Positions 1 through 8,852 are shown, counted from the stretch's first letter. The stretch is 64,000 nt of DNA from Niabella pedocola (GCF_021044425.1 NZ_JAJNEC010000005.1:1550001-1614000); one strand, 5' to 3'. The notes: generated by a model from the sequence alone, not told the origin. Translations and numbers: made by a program.

Positions 1-1443
1 GATCCGAAAGGCAGCCTGGTATTCTTTTTAAAGCGGAACAGCAGCAATGGATACGTAGCATTTGAAGGCAACCTGAAAGATGCTGCCAAATTTGCTAAAG
101 TAATTGAAGACGGCGGCAAAGGAAAGGTAAAGGTTGAAAAAGACGGCGAATACAGCTTTGTAAAATCTCCGGATAACGATAATGCCGTGGTTTACTTTAA
201 CGATAAACGGTTTATTGCCGTTATCGATGCATCCGGTGTTAGTAAAGGATTCCCCGGCAGCCGCAGCAGCTTTGGCGGAAGTGTTGAAAAATACCCGGTA
301 GACAGTCTGAAACTCTTTGCCAAAAACACCTTCCAGTTAAAAGGCAGCGCATTACTGGACAGTGATAAACGCTTTGCAGAACTGATCGGTGACAAAGCCG
401 ATATGCATTTCTGGGTAAACAGCGGGAATCTTTACAGCGGGTTAGCCGGTGGCGTTATGGCAATGATGAAATTCAACGCATTGCTGGACGGTGCCATTAC
501 CGCAGGCAAGGCCAATTTTGACAACGGTAAAATTACCGCGGATATGAAGAATTATTACGGAAAGGAAATGACCGAGCTGTTAAAGAAAAACAGCGGCAGC
601 AACATAACGGATGAAACCATCAGCCATCTTCCGGAGCAGGATGTACTGGCTGCGTTCAGCATGAGCTACGCCCCGTCTTATATAAAAGACCTGATCAAGC
701 TGCTGGGTTTTGATGGCATTGCAAATGCCGGACTGGCCCAGCTGGGGATCAGTATTGACGACTTTACCAAGGCAAACGGTGGTACACAATCCTTTGCATT
801 AACAAACGTTACGGTAACTGCAAAACCAACCGCCGTTACACTGGACAATGGAGAAACCATCCCCTATGAAAAAGATGATACAAAGTTCGATTTCGTATTC
901 GGATCTTCAGTGGGGGATAAAACCAGCTTCCAGAAACTGATTGACGCGTTCCGGAAAACGATCGATAAAGAAATGCCCGTAAAAGACAGCGCCCTGGAGC
1001 GCATCAAAAACAAACTTACCGATAAATGGTTTGCCATCGGAGGCTCCGATGCGGAAGTGGATGCCTTTCTTACCGGTGGTAAAAAACCAGCCTACGCACA
1101 ATCATTTACCGGCCACAGCATGGGAGGATATGTGAACCTGCAGAAAATTTTCAACACTGTTATCGCCAACAGTAAAAAGGATTCGACCTATAAAAAGAAC
1201 CTGGAAGTTTCGGCCAATTTCTGGAAAACAGTTACCATGCATTCCGATATCAAAGGCGGGGAAGTGAGCAGCAAAGTAGAGGTAAACCTGGCCGATGGTA
1301 CAACCAATGCCTTAAAGCAACTGAATAAATACGTTGACCAGATGTACCAGGCGGCGCCCAAAAAAGATGTGATCGATGTAGAAGAAATAACAACACCGGC
1401 AGACACAGCGGCAGCTCCGGCCCCGCCGTCATCTGTTCATTAA
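1..1443 (+). CDS. DUF4836-like protein, 5' end outside the window
   Basis: The frame is open from the first base, so the gene begins upstream; the first in-window ATG (187) is internal. About 480 residues are visible. The sequence resembles the DUF4836 family of Bacteroidota, usually predicted secreted or lipoproteins of unknown function, with repeated alternating strands and phrases such as VVYFNDKRFIAVIDA. The C-terminal 25 residues form a Pro/Ala/Thr-rich tail (PADTAAAPAPPSSVH), probably disordered. The N-terminus, and any signal peptide, cannot be seen. It lies 12 bases before an ABC ATPase gene and probably shares its transcript. The family assignment is from memory of motifs and is moderately sure; coding is certain. 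Confidence 0.7.
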   Translation, partial: DPKGSLVFFLKRNSSNGYVAFEGNLKDAAKFAKVIEDGGKGKVKVEKDGEYSFVKSPDNDNAVVYFNDKRFIAVIDASGVSKGFPGSRSSFGGSVEKYPVDSLKLFAKNTFQLKGSALLDSDKRFAELIGDKADMHFWVNSGNLYSGLAGGVMAMMKFNALLDGAITAGKANFDNGKITADMKNYYGKEMTELLKKNSGSNITDETISHLPEQDVLAAFSMSYAPSYIKDLIKLLGFDGIANAGLAQLGISIDDFTKANGGTQSFALTNVTVTAKPTAVTLDNGETIPYEKDDTKFDFVFGSSVGDKTSFQKLIDAFRKTIDKEMPVKDSALERIKNKLTDKWFAIGGSDAEVDAFLTGGKKPAYAQSFTGHSMGGYVNLQKIFNTVIANSKKDSTYKKNLEVSANFWKTVTMHSDIKGGEVSSKVEVNLADGTTNALKQLNKYVDQMYQAAPKKDVIDVEEITTPADTAAAPAPPSSVH

Positions 1444-1455
1444 TCAAAAGCATTC

Positions 1456-2097
1456 ATGAAGCTTGAGATAAAGAATCTATTACCGGTATATTTTGAAGAG
1501 GAGCGCAAATCCACCTCAGAGATCTGGGGAAAGGAGCGCTCCTTTTCCAATGGCGACCTGGTAAACATTGTGGCCCCTTCCGGCACCGGCAAAACGTCCC
1601 TGATCCATTTTCTTTATAAAATGCGGGAAAGCTACAGCGGTTCCATTTTGTATGATGGCCAGCCGCTCAGCCAATTCAGCAAGGAAGCGATCGCCAGCCT
1701 GCGCAAGGATCATGTAAGTATTATCCTTCAGGACATGCGGCTCTTTGAGGAACAAACCATCCTGGAAAACCTCGAGATCAAACGTCAGCTCCATCCGTAT
1801 CACCCGCAGGAACGGATCATTGAAATGGCCAAACGGCTGGGGGTAGATCACCGGCTGAATGCGCTGGCAAAAAACTGCTCCTATGGCGAGCAACAACGGG
1901 CCGTGATCATCCGCGCCCTGTTGCAACCCTTCGGAGTATTGTTAATGGATGAGCCCTTCAGCCACCTGGACCACGCAAATGCTCAAAAAGCCATCGACCT
2001 CATATTGGAGGAAACCGCCGGCCGCAAGGCACTGGTCCTGTTTGCCGAGCTTGAAAAAGCCACCGGCTTCCCGGCAACCCATTTGTATCATTTATAA
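1456..2097 (+). CDS. ABC transporter ATP-binding protein (LolD/MacB-like)
   Basis: A 213-residue nucleotide-binding subunit. Visible motifs: Walker A APSGTGKTS (residues 40-48), Q-loop ILQD, a variant signature CSYGEQQR in place of LSGGQ, and Walker B VLLMDEPFSHLD. The short length and lack of a C-terminal extension fit the LolD/FtsE/MacB group, which powers extrusion or lipoprotein-release permeases with FtsX topology. An FtsX-type permease gene begins 9 bases downstream, so the two probably form one transporter. The DUF4836-like gene just upstream could be a cargo or an accessory protein (inference). The degenerate signature is unusual but keeps the S, G and Q positions. Confidence 0.9.
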   Translation: MKLEIKNLLPVYFEEERKSTSEIWGKERSFSNGDLVNIVAPSGTGKTSLIHFLYKMRESYSGSILYDGQPLSQFSKEAIASLRKDHVSIILQDMRLFEEQTILENLEIKRQLHPYHPQERIIEMAKRLGVDHRLNALAKNCSYGEQQRAVIIRALLQPFGVLLMDEPFSHLDHANAQKAIDLILEETAGRKALVLFAELEKATGFPATHLYHL

Positions 2098-2106
2098 ATT
2101 GTTCCT

Positions 2107-3300
2107 GTGGCACTATCATTTAAGCCCATAAAACCTTTATTGTATACCGGAACCAATGCCTCATCCCGCTGGTTCTCTTATATCGGATTGGGTATCGGTG
2201 TATTGTTACTGTTGTGCTCGGTGCAGATGTTCATCAATATCCAGCAGTTATTAAAAGAGGGCAGCATCCGGAAAGACGGCTTTGATTTTGTGTCCATCAC
2301 CAAGAACATCACCAATGAAACCATGGGGCAGCCGGAGAAAAATTTATTTCATGCAGACGAAATCGAAGCGGTAAAAAAGCAGCCCTTTATAGCCGGGGTA
2401 TCGCCCCTGCTGGCCAATGATTTCCGGGTACAGCTCAGCGCAGGGAATGTATTACCCTTCAGCACCGATATGTTCCTGGAAGCCCTGGACAATGATTTTA
2501 TCGATACCCTTCCGCCCAATTTTACCTGGAAAGAAGGCGATCAGCATATTCCGATTATCCTCTCGTCTGATTTTTTTGAGATCTATAACATCTTTGCTCC
2601 CGGTCAGGGCCTGCCCCAGTTATCCAAAGAAACCGCAATGGGCATTCCTGTGCAGGTGGCCTGTTATGGAAGAGACAATTCCATTACCTTTTCGGGAAGA
2701 ATTGTGGCGTTCAGCGACCGGGTAAACTCGGTACTGGTACCTAAAAATTTCCTGCAATGGGCCAACAAAACCTTTTCTCAAAAAGACCGCCAGGATGCCA
2801 GCAGGTTATTTCTGAAATTAAAGGACGTCAATGATCCCCAGCTGATCCGTTACCTGGATGCCCAACACTATGTGATCAATCGCGACAAAACGCTGCTGGG
2901 GCGTAATAAGATTGTGTTGCAGGGCATTTTCAGCGGGCTGGGTATTTTCGGACTGCTGGTAGTGATCCTGGCGCTGATGCTGTTTTCATTTTACCTGCAG
3001 CTGGTTGTTGCACGCAGCCGTCAGAACCTGGAGTTATTGTTAACCCTGGGATATTCGCCGGCCTGGCTGGGCAAGAACGTATCTAACCAGTTTGTACCGG
3101 TTTATATTTTTATTGTATTAACAGCACTGATCTGCACCCAGCTGATGCAATGGGCCTTTCACCGGTTCATCATGTTCAACCGGCCGGAGCTGTCTTCGCT
3201 GATAAACTGGATCGTGCTCCTCCTGGCCGCCGTGCTGGTGTTACTGGCCATTGTTACCAATGCCCGGCTGGTAAAAAAGCTATTGTACCGGTTAAGTTAA
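2107..3300 (+). CDS. FtsX-like ABC transporter permease
   Basis: 397 residues with a GTG start 9 bases after the ATPase stop; this start gives a cytoplasmic stretch followed by the first membrane helix (about residues 24-45, IGLGIGVLLLLCSVQMF). A soluble extracytoplasmic region of about 230 residues follows, then three helices near the C-terminus (about 275-300, 325-345 and 360-385). That topology (1+3 helices) is that of FtsX/MacB/LolC permeases, which change conformation upon ATP hydrolysis by the partner subunit and do not carry solutes through a pore. It would work with the preceding ATPase in the inner membrane. The substrate cannot be told from the sequence. Confidence 0.87.
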   Translation: MALSFKPIKPLLYTGTNASSRWFSYIGLGIGVLLLLCSVQMFINIQQLLKEGSIRKDGFDFVSITKNITNETMGQPEKNLFHADEIEAVKKQPFIAGVSPLLANDFRVQLSAGNVLPFSTDMFLEALDNDFIDTLPPNFTWKEGDQHIPIILSSDFFEIYNIFAPGQGLPQLSKETAMGIPVQVACYGRDNSITFSGRIVAFSDRVNSVLVPKNFLQWANKTFSQKDRQDASRLFLKLKDVNDPQLIRYLDAQHYVINRDKTLLGRNKIVLQGIFSGLGIFGLLVVILALMLFSFYLQLVVARSRQNLELLLTLGYSPAWLGKNVSNQFVPVYIFIVLTALICTQLMQWAFHRFIMFNRPELSSLINWIVLLLAAVLVLLAIVTNARLVKKLLYRLS

Positions 3301-3542
3301 ACCCGGCGTATTTCCGTTGATCTCCGTACGGAACACCAATCATTCATCCTTTGATCGTTCTGTTACCGTTAAGTAAATCAGACGTCTTTATTTGTATCTA
3401 AATCACAAATAGAGTTTTGCCTCCGCTCAGGGATTGCGCTTGCATTGCTCCTGTCAGCGCTCCGCCCACTCCAGGCATTCAGTGCCAAAGAAACTGTGTT
3501 CCTGTGTTTCAGGTGCTCGCTGAATCACTTAACTTTACGGGC

Positions 3543-4211
3543 ATGATCCAGAAAGCTACTTTAAAATTCTTGGAGGACCTCAGACGCAACAATAACAAAC
3601 CCTGGTTTGATGCGCACCGGAAAGCATACGAAGCCGCCCGGGAAGATTTTGCCGCATTTATCGACAGCCTGATTGCCGCCTTCGGTAAAACAGAGCCCGC
3701 TATATTGCACCTGAAGGCAAAGGACTGTATGTTCCGGATCAACCGTGATGTGCGTTTTTCCAAAAATAAGGAACCCTATAAAACCAATTTTGGAGCCTAT
3801 ATCAATGCGGAAGGGAAAAAATCGCTAAAAGGCGGTTATTATTTTCACCTGGAACCTGGTGGCAGTTTTACAGGAGGCGGGCTGTGGCAACCCATGCCCG
3901 CTGAGCTGGCCAAAATAAGGCAGGAGATCGATTACAACCTGCCGGAATTTGACAAGATCCTGGGATCCAAAAAGTTCCGCGACACCTACGGAGGCCTTAC
4001 CGTGGAAGCGGGCCAGATCCTGTCGCGGGTACCAAAAGGCTATGAACCCGATAACCCCGCCGCCACGTATCTCAAGTATAAAAGTTTTACGGCACTGGCC
4101 AACCTGCCCGATACCGTATTGACCGGTTCCGCCTTATTATCCACAACGGTAAAAGCATTTCAGACCCTGCTGCCCCTGATCACCTTTATCAACAGAGGCA
4201 TCGACGAATAA
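3543..4211 (+). CDS. DUF2461 domain-containing protein
   Basis: 222 residues from the ATG at 3543. A longer frame starting with TTG at 3417 exists, but its first 42 residues are Cys/Pro-rich and unlike the family. The protein opens with the family pattern FLEDLRRNNNKPWFDAHRKAYEAAREDF and continues with MFRINRDVRFSKNKEPYKTNFGAYI, both characteristic of DUF2461 (TIGR02453). No enzymatic function is established for this family, which is widespread in Bacteroidota and some fungi. No signal peptide is seen, so it is probably cytoplasmic. It stands alone, 240 bases after the permease. Confidence 0.88.
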   Translation: MIQKATLKFLEDLRRNNNKPWFDAHRKAYEAAREDFAAFIDSLIAAFGKTEPAILHLKAKDCMFRINRDVRFSKNKEPYKTNFGAYINAEGKKSLKGGYYFHLEPGGSFTGGGLWQPMPAELAKIRQEIDYNLPEFDKILGSKKFRDTYGGLTVEAGQILSRVPKGYEPDNPAATYLKYKSFTALANLPDTVLTGSALLSTTVKAFQTLLPLITFINRGIDE

Positions 4212-4355
4212 CAAACACCCGTTTTTTTGGCTCTAAACCATGACATGCAGGGGTTTAGCTGCCCTGCATAAAAACCGCTACCGGTATCGTACCCTGCCGG
4301 CCAAAAAATACCAGGGCATTAACCTATATTAAGCAATCTTTAAACTTCAAAATCG

Positions 4356-4363
4356 TAACTTTG
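4356..4363 (+). promoter_or_regulatory. -7 element (TAACTTTG) of the purF-like gene
   Basis: An exact match to the Bacteroidota -7 consensus TAnnTTTG lies 20 bases before the ATG at 4384. No good TTTG -33 box is seen at the usual distance. The short leader this predicts is typical of the phylum. Confidence 0.5.
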
Positions 4364-4383
4364 CATTTCTTTTTTATAAAGTT

Positions 4384-6231
4384 ATGAGTGATCCCATAAA
4401 GCACGAGTGCGGTTTGGCCTTTATCCGGCTCCGCAAACCGTTTTCACACTATTTAAAGCAGCATGGAACCGTAATGTGGGGGCTGAACAAGCTCTACCTC
4501 CTGATGGAGAAACAGCATAACCGCGGACAGGACGGTGCCGGCATTGCCGCCGTAAAATTGAATGTGGAGCCCGGCTACCCGTTTTTGCACCGTATGCGCA
4601 GTGCCGAACCGCAGGCGATTTCCGGCTTGTTTAAAAATATTGCCGACGAAGTAGACGAAGTTTGCCGTTATAACCCGGATGCCCTGAAACATCCCGGTTT
4701 GATGAAAGGGCATATTAAATTCCTGGGCGAATTGTTACTGGGCCATCTTCGGTATGGCACACAAGGCAAGAACAATGCAGATTTCTGTCACCCCTTTATC
4801 AAAAGAAATACCGTACCCGGGCGCAACCTGGCCCTTGCAGGTAATTTTAACCTGGTAAACACCCAGGAACTTTTTGAACAGCTGAACATCGTTCCGGGAA
4901 ATTTCCAGAAACAGAGCGACCTGGCGGCGATGATGGAAATCATCCATCATTACCTGATTGAGGCCGATAAAAAAAATCCGGGCAATATAGATATCAAAAG
5001 CGTACTGCAGGAAGTGATCCCTATGTTTGACGGAGGATTTGCCGTAGGCGGGTTAACCGGGGAAGGACTGGGATTTGTGTTCCGGGACCGGAACGGCATC
5101 CGCCCCTGTTATTATTATATCAATGATGAGGTGATTGTGGCCGCCTCCGAAAGGGCAGCCATCCGTACCACGTTTAACGTGGGCGAAAACGAGGTAAAAG
5201 AACTGATGCCCGGCAATGCCCTCATGGTAAACGCAAACGGGGAATATGAAATTGCAGAAGTGGTAAGCCCGGGCGAGCGCAAGGCCTGCAGTTTCGAACG
5301 CATTTATTTTTCACGCGGCAGTGATGAAAAGATCTACAAAGAGCGGAAGGCCCTGGGTTTTAACCTGAGCGAACAGGTATTAAAGGCGATCGATTTCGAT
5401 CTGAAGAATACCATTTTCTCCTATATTCCCAACACTGCAGAAGTAGCCTTTCTCGGGCTTCATAAAGGCATGCAGCTTTACCTGAATAAGATCAAAATAG
5501 AACGCATCCTAAGCTGGGGAAAAGACTTTGATGAGGAAAAGCTGAGTGAGATGGTGAACCGCCGCATCCGGATCGATAAAATAGCGATCAAGGATGTAAA
5601 GATGCGCACTTTTATTACCGAAGACGCCAGCCGGAACGAAATGGTGCAGCACGTGTACGATATTACCTACGGTACCGTACGCCCCGGCATCGATACTATT
5701 GTGGTGATCGACGATTCGATCGTTAGAGGTACCACGCTGAAAGAAAGCATCATCAAAATGCTCTCCCGCCTGCAGCCTAAAAAGATCATCGTGGTTTCTT
5801 CCTGTCCGCAGATCCGCTACCCGGATTGCTATGGCATCGATATGAGCAAAATGGGTGATTTTATTGCATTCAGTGCGGCTGTAAACGTGTTAAAAGACAA
5901 AGGAAAAGAATCCCTGCTGGATGAATTGCTGCAACGCTGCAAGGAGCTGAAAGAACAAAACCTGTTACATACCGAGAATGTGGTAAAACAGCTCTACAAG
6001 AGCAGCACGGTAGATGAGATCACCGAAAAGATTGCTGAAATGATCACTCCGGCCGGTTTGAACATCCCCGTACAGGTGATCTTCCAAAGCATCGAAGACC
6101 TTCATAAAGCCTGCCCCGGAAACCTCGGCGATTGGTACTTCACCGGCGATTACCCCACACCCGGCGGTAACCGCGTGGTAAACCAGGCCTTTATGAATTA
6201 TATGGAAGGAAAGAATGAAAGAGGGTATTAA
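4384..6231 (+). CDS. purF: Amidophosphoribosyltransferase-like protein (class II glutamine amidotransferase plus PRTase)
   Basis: 615 residues. Family reaction: transfer of ammonia from glutamine to PRPP, giving 5-phosphoribosylamine, the first step of purine synthesis. The N-terminus MSDPIKHECG carries the Ntn-type nucleophile Cys9 after an eight-residue propeptide. Residues ~30-290 form the glutaminase domain (NRGQDGAGIAA, GHLRYGTQG). The C-terminal phosphoribosyltransferase domain contains the PRPP-binding loop VVIDDSIVRGTT. At 615 residues it is longer than the usual ~470-510, with an insert between domains and a C-terminal extension; a long PurF variant is common in Bacteroidota, sometimes alongside a standard one elsewhere. 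Its own promoter and terminator make it monocistronic. Confidence 0.85.
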   Translation: MSDPIKHECGLAFIRLRKPFSHYLKQHGTVMWGLNKLYLLMEKQHNRGQDGAGIAAVKLNVEPGYPFLHRMRSAEPQAISGLFKNIADEVDEVCRYNPDALKHPGLMKGHIKFLGELLLGHLRYGTQGKNNADFCHPFIKRNTVPGRNLALAGNFNLVNTQELFEQLNIVPGNFQKQSDLAAMMEIIHHYLIEADKKNPGNIDIKSVLQEVIPMFDGGFAVGGLTGEGLGFVFRDRNGIRPCYYYINDEVIVAASERAAIRTTFNVGENEVKELMPGNALMVNANGEYEIAEVVSPGERKACSFERIYFSRGSDEKIYKERKALGFNLSEQVLKAIDFDLKNTIFSYIPNTAEVAFLGLHKGMQLYLNKIKIERILSWGKDFDEEKLSEMVNRRIRIDKIAIKDVKMRTFITEDASRNEMVQHVYDITYGTVRPGIDTIVVIDDSIVRGTTLKESIIKMLSRLQPKKIIVVSSCPQIRYPDCYGIDMSKMGDFIAFSAAVNVLKDKGKESLLDELLQRCKELKEQNLLHTENVVKQLYKSSTVDEITEKIAEMITPAGLNIPVQVIFQSIEDLHKACPGNLGDWYFTGDYPTPGGNRVVNQAFMNYMEGKNERGY

Positions 6232-6251
6232 CCTGAACAACTTATAAAAAA

Positions 6252-6280
6252 AGAGCGGCCGTCCAAAGCCGCTCTTTTTT
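6252..6280. terminator. Rho-independent terminator (bidirectional)
   Basis: Perfect 8-bp stem AGAGCGGC/GCCGCTCT (6252-6259 and 6268-6275) with an 8-base loop, an A tract before and a T tract after. It lies 20 bases after the purF-like stop and can also end leftward transcription from 6320. Confidence 0.9.
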
Positions 6281-6319
6281 GTATGAATACCCGACCACCC
6301 GGAAATCCTGCCGCCGCAG

Positions 6320-6730
6320 TTAATACATCAAATGGTCCCTTACCCAAACGGATATACTATCCGGTTTAATGTTGTATTTTTTAAAATCCTCCGGGTACAC
6401 CAGCAGCATGATCACACCTTCGTCTTCAGTATACAACGCCGGGAAACTACGGCCAACAAGCAATGACCAATAATCGCTTCTTACTGAAGTCCAGGCTTGC
6501 CTCTCATAGCTTATTCCGTTATAATCAAATTTCACAGTCAGATTCGTACGGTTCCCAGCCCCCAAAGTATAGTCTATCACTTTGGCAGAAACAAGCTTAC
6601 CGTCCTTTTTCAGACTTCTTTCGCGAATGCAGGTTACAACAGAACCCAACGCAAATAAAAGCAAAAAACAGATGACTATATTTCTGACGATTGCAGCTTC
6701 CGATTTTTTTGCACCTAAATCTTCCATCAT
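6320..6730 (-). CDS. Small membrane-anchored protein of unknown function (paralogue A)
   Basis: 136 residues. One N-terminal membrane helix (about 15-35, IVICFLLLFALGSVV) is followed by a small soluble domain predicted to be rich in strands, probably periplasmic. It is a clear paralogue of the protein encoded at 6753-7133. Both share, in order, an R-x-LK-x-x-G-x-LV stretch, V-x-DY, F-x-(Y/F)-N, FPA-(L/V)-Y, an EDF motif, and a final DS-x-x-x-W-x-x-D. I do not recognise the family; the layout loosely resembles DUF3592-type proteins, where a strand-rich domain follows a helix. The pair is on the minus strand with a 22-base gap, likely one operon. The area is more AT-rich than its surroundings. 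Confidence 0.68.
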   Translation of the reverse strand: MMEDLGAKKSEAAIVRNIVICFLLLFALGSVVTCIRERSLKKDGKLVSAKVIDYTLGAGNRTNLTVKFDYNGISYERQAWTSVRSDYWSLLVGRSFPALYTEDEGVIMLLVYPEDFKKYNIKPDSISVWVRDHLMY

Positions 6731-6752
6731 AGAATATCATTATTTTTCAATT

Positions 6753-7133
6753 CTAAAGATTGTCACTTGCCCACTTTGCCAGGCTATCCGGATAAGGCAT
6801 ATTAAAGTCCTCAAAGTCTTCAGCTGAAATCAAAATTTTGAGCATTCCCAACTTAGGGGAATATACTGCCGGGAAAAAATGTCCCTTTAACCGCTTCCAT
6901 TTTTTAGCTGATATCGAAGTATTTGCGTTGATGACTAACAGCTGATCGTTGAACTTAAATTCACATTTTATAAAATTCATCCCCTTAGGCATAAACTTGT
7001 AGTCGACCACCTGCACAGTAACAAGAACGCCTATTTCTTTTAATCTTTCCCTGTTGATACATCCTCGAATTATGATTATAAAAAGTAGGGTTAAAGAAAC
7101 TCCTATGATAATATTACTTCTGTTTACTTTCAT
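6753..7133 (-). CDS. Small membrane-anchored protein of unknown function (paralogue B)
   Basis: 126 residues; paralogue of the protein encoded at 6320-6730, which follows it in the same direction. The N-terminal helix (about 7-25, NIIIGVSLTLLFIIIIRGC) is followed by Arg/Lys residues and a soluble domain with LKEIGVLVTVQVVDY, FPAVYS, AEDF and DSLAKWASDNL. Identity to its neighbour is limited to scattered motif positions, so the duplication is old or the two have diverged quickly. No catalytic residues stand out. Coding is supported by the paralogy itself, since two unrelated chance frames would not share motif order. Function unknown. Confidence 0.66.
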   Translation of the reverse strand: MKVNRSNIIIGVSLTLLFIIIIRGCINRERLKEIGVLVTVQVVDYKFMPKGMNFIKCEFKFNDQLLVINANTSISAKKWKRLKGHFFPAVYSPKLGMLKILISAEDFEDFNMPYPDSLAKWASDNL

Positions 7134-7441
7134 AATTACATGCGGTATTAATCAAAAAAGATCATCTTTTCCCTTTTGATACACTTGACTCTATAATCCT
7201 TTCGTTGCCCAGCTTGGTCTAGGATTTCCTCCGTGCAGACGTTTGGGAGATATAAATTCGACGTACTACGGAACTATCTGTCTCGTAAAAACTAAGCAAA
7301 ATGCCAGGTGCGTGCCACCGGTAAATTGTCCTTTTTCTGCCGGCAGATATGTAATCCCTGTTCAGCGTAGTTACATTATATCAGCCCTTCTTTCTGTTAC
7401 ACAATATTTCAAAACAGCATACTACTAATTCTAATGCCGCG
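7134..7441. other. Intergenic region without a recognisable gene
   Basis: About 300 bases between the small membrane-protein pair and the cytochrome gene. The only open frame on the + strand (7243-7428, 61 codons) has a Cys/Tyr-rich, non-protein-like composition. The region should hold the promoter of the leftward pair; I see no clear TAnnTTTG match and no RNA gene. Confidence 0.5.
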
Positions 7442-8608
7442 TTATTGCTGTTCCGGTACCGGATAAACAGCAATCCGGTGGGTCCTTAGGCGATAACTGG
7501 TATTTTTCCGTTCTGCACTATTATTAAAATCTAAACTTTTTGATGCTTCCAGCGGCATATGACAATTGACACAATCGCTTTTTGCGCTGCGCATGGCAAC
7601 TGCATGATCCGATTTTAAATGGCAGGACATGCAGCGCTGCACAAAGACCTCCTGCATATTATCTTCGTTTTTATGTGTATCATGGCAGCTGGTACAGGTA
7701 AGATTGCTCTGCAAAAAACACTGGCTCTGCATCAGCGACTGCATTTGCATGCCATGTGCATCCGGGTTGGCGGCAGCGCCCGGGTAATACATATAAAAGT
7801 TGGACAACGAATCTCCAGGCACGAAAGCAAAGATCGATTTGAGCGTTACCGGGTCGCCGGAATGGCAGGTAGCACAAAGATCCAGTTGCTGTTGCCGGCT
7901 CAACGATTGAATGGCGGTGATAAACTGAGGCTGCTGCTCCTGCGGGTGCTCCTGGTGAAACGTTACGTGTTGTGCCGCCGGCCCGTGACAGCGTTCACAA
8001 TCGATGCCATAGATGATGGAACCGGCGTCTATCTTCTGGGCATAGTTCATCCCCTGCTCCAGGCTGTTTTCAACCGCCGCATAAGAACTATGACATTCCA
8101 TACACCGGCCTACAATAGGACGTGCATAATTGGGATGGTCTGCAGGAAAGCCCGGGCTGTTCGTCCAGCGCTTTAAATCTGACAGATACGTAAGCGGTAA
8201 TTGAAACAATTGCGCGTCTTTCCAATAACCAAAGGTCCATGCTTTTTCTCCGGAGCCAAATGCAAGATCCATCGGTTGTGCAGCTACCTGTTTCCCATCC
8301 CGCATATAGGTTTGCATTCCCCGTTTATCCGCCACCGCCAGTTGTACCAGCTGATTACCGGAAAAACGAACGGTATCATTGAGCGATGTGATTATTTTTC
8401 TGATCGCGCCCACATCCGTTTTTGAAGATGTTTTAAAATGACCGGAATGCGCATAACTGCCCGCTATTTCCTTATGACATTGTACACAACTGGCTGCTCC
8501 GGCGTATGGTGCACCCCGGGGATCATTGCCGGCCTTGTACCGGCTTGTACAGGTAAACATGCAGATAGAAAAACCCAATAAGAAAAGAATGGCGGTAATG
8601 ATTTTCAA
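7442..8608 (-). CDS. Seven-heme c-type cytochrome, probable lipoprotein
   Basis: 388 residues with seven CXXCH heme-attachment motifs: CVQCH (41-45), CMECH (~168), CERCH (~203), CATCH (~244), CTSCH (~304), CMSCH (~325) and CVNCH (~345). Spacing and composition resemble the cytochrome c554/NrfA-like multiheme group, in which closely packed hemes pass electrons in the periplasm or on the outer membrane. The N-terminus is a signal sequence with Cys at 16 and 20; a lipobox is possible but not canonical, so export is certain and lipidation is not. It lacks an obvious CXXCK catalytic heme site, so it looks like an electron carrier. It follows SusCD pair 1 on the same strand but beyond a hairpin, so it is probably a separate unit. 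Confidence 0.88.
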   Translation of the reverse strand: MKIITAILFLLGFSICMFTCTSRYKAGNDPRGAPYAGAASCVQCHKEIAGSYAHSGHFKTSSKTDVGAIRKIITSLNDTVRFSGNQLVQLAVADKRGMQTYMRDGKQVAAQPMDLAFGSGEKAWTFGYWKDAQLFQLPLTYLSDLKRWTNSPGFPADHPNYARPIVGRCMECHSSYAAVENSLEQGMNYAQKIDAGSIIYGIDCERCHGPAAQHVTFHQEHPQEQQPQFITAIQSLSRQQQLDLCATCHSGDPVTLKSIFAFVPGDSLSNFYMYYPGAAANPDAHGMQMQSLMQSQCFLQSNLTCTSCHDTHKNEDNMQEVFVQRCMSCHLKSDHAVAMRSAKSDCVNCHMPLEASKSLDFNNSAERKNTSYRLRTHRIAVYPVPEQQ

Positions 8609-8783
8609 ATGGAATATTTTATCGTTGTTGTAAACGAAAATAACGTTTTATTTCCGGCAGGCCCTGCATTACCGGTTTTGAAACCGATCGTATGAACCGG
8701 CCGCTGAATGTGTAGGGGGCCGTTTTACCTCTTTATATAAACGACCCTGCGCTCGTTTTGCAGTACACCCGCGCCGGAAATAT

Positions 8784-8816
8784 AAACCCCCAACAATGCA
8801 ATATTGATGGGGGTTT
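8784..8816 (-). terminator. Hairpin terminator after SusCD pair 1
   Basis: Stem AAACCCCCA/TGGGGGTTT (8784-8792 and 8108-16 offset, i.e. 8808-8816), extended by CAAT/ATTG after one mismatch, with a 5-base loop. Leftward transcripts leave it with a short T-rich stretch. It lies 37 bases after the SusD stop. Confidence 0.65.
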
Positions 8817-8852
8817 GTTTACATACTCCGGCTACCGGTTGAAATGCATGGT

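Noticed and set aside
3417..3542. TTG-started N-terminal extension of the DUF2461 gene
   Set aside because: The added 42 residues are Cys/Pro-rich and unlike the family; the ATG at 3543 gives the usual start.
7243..7428. 61-codon + strand frame before the cytochrome gene
   Set aside because: Composition unlike protein and no promoter; convergent with the cytochrome gene on no functional basis.
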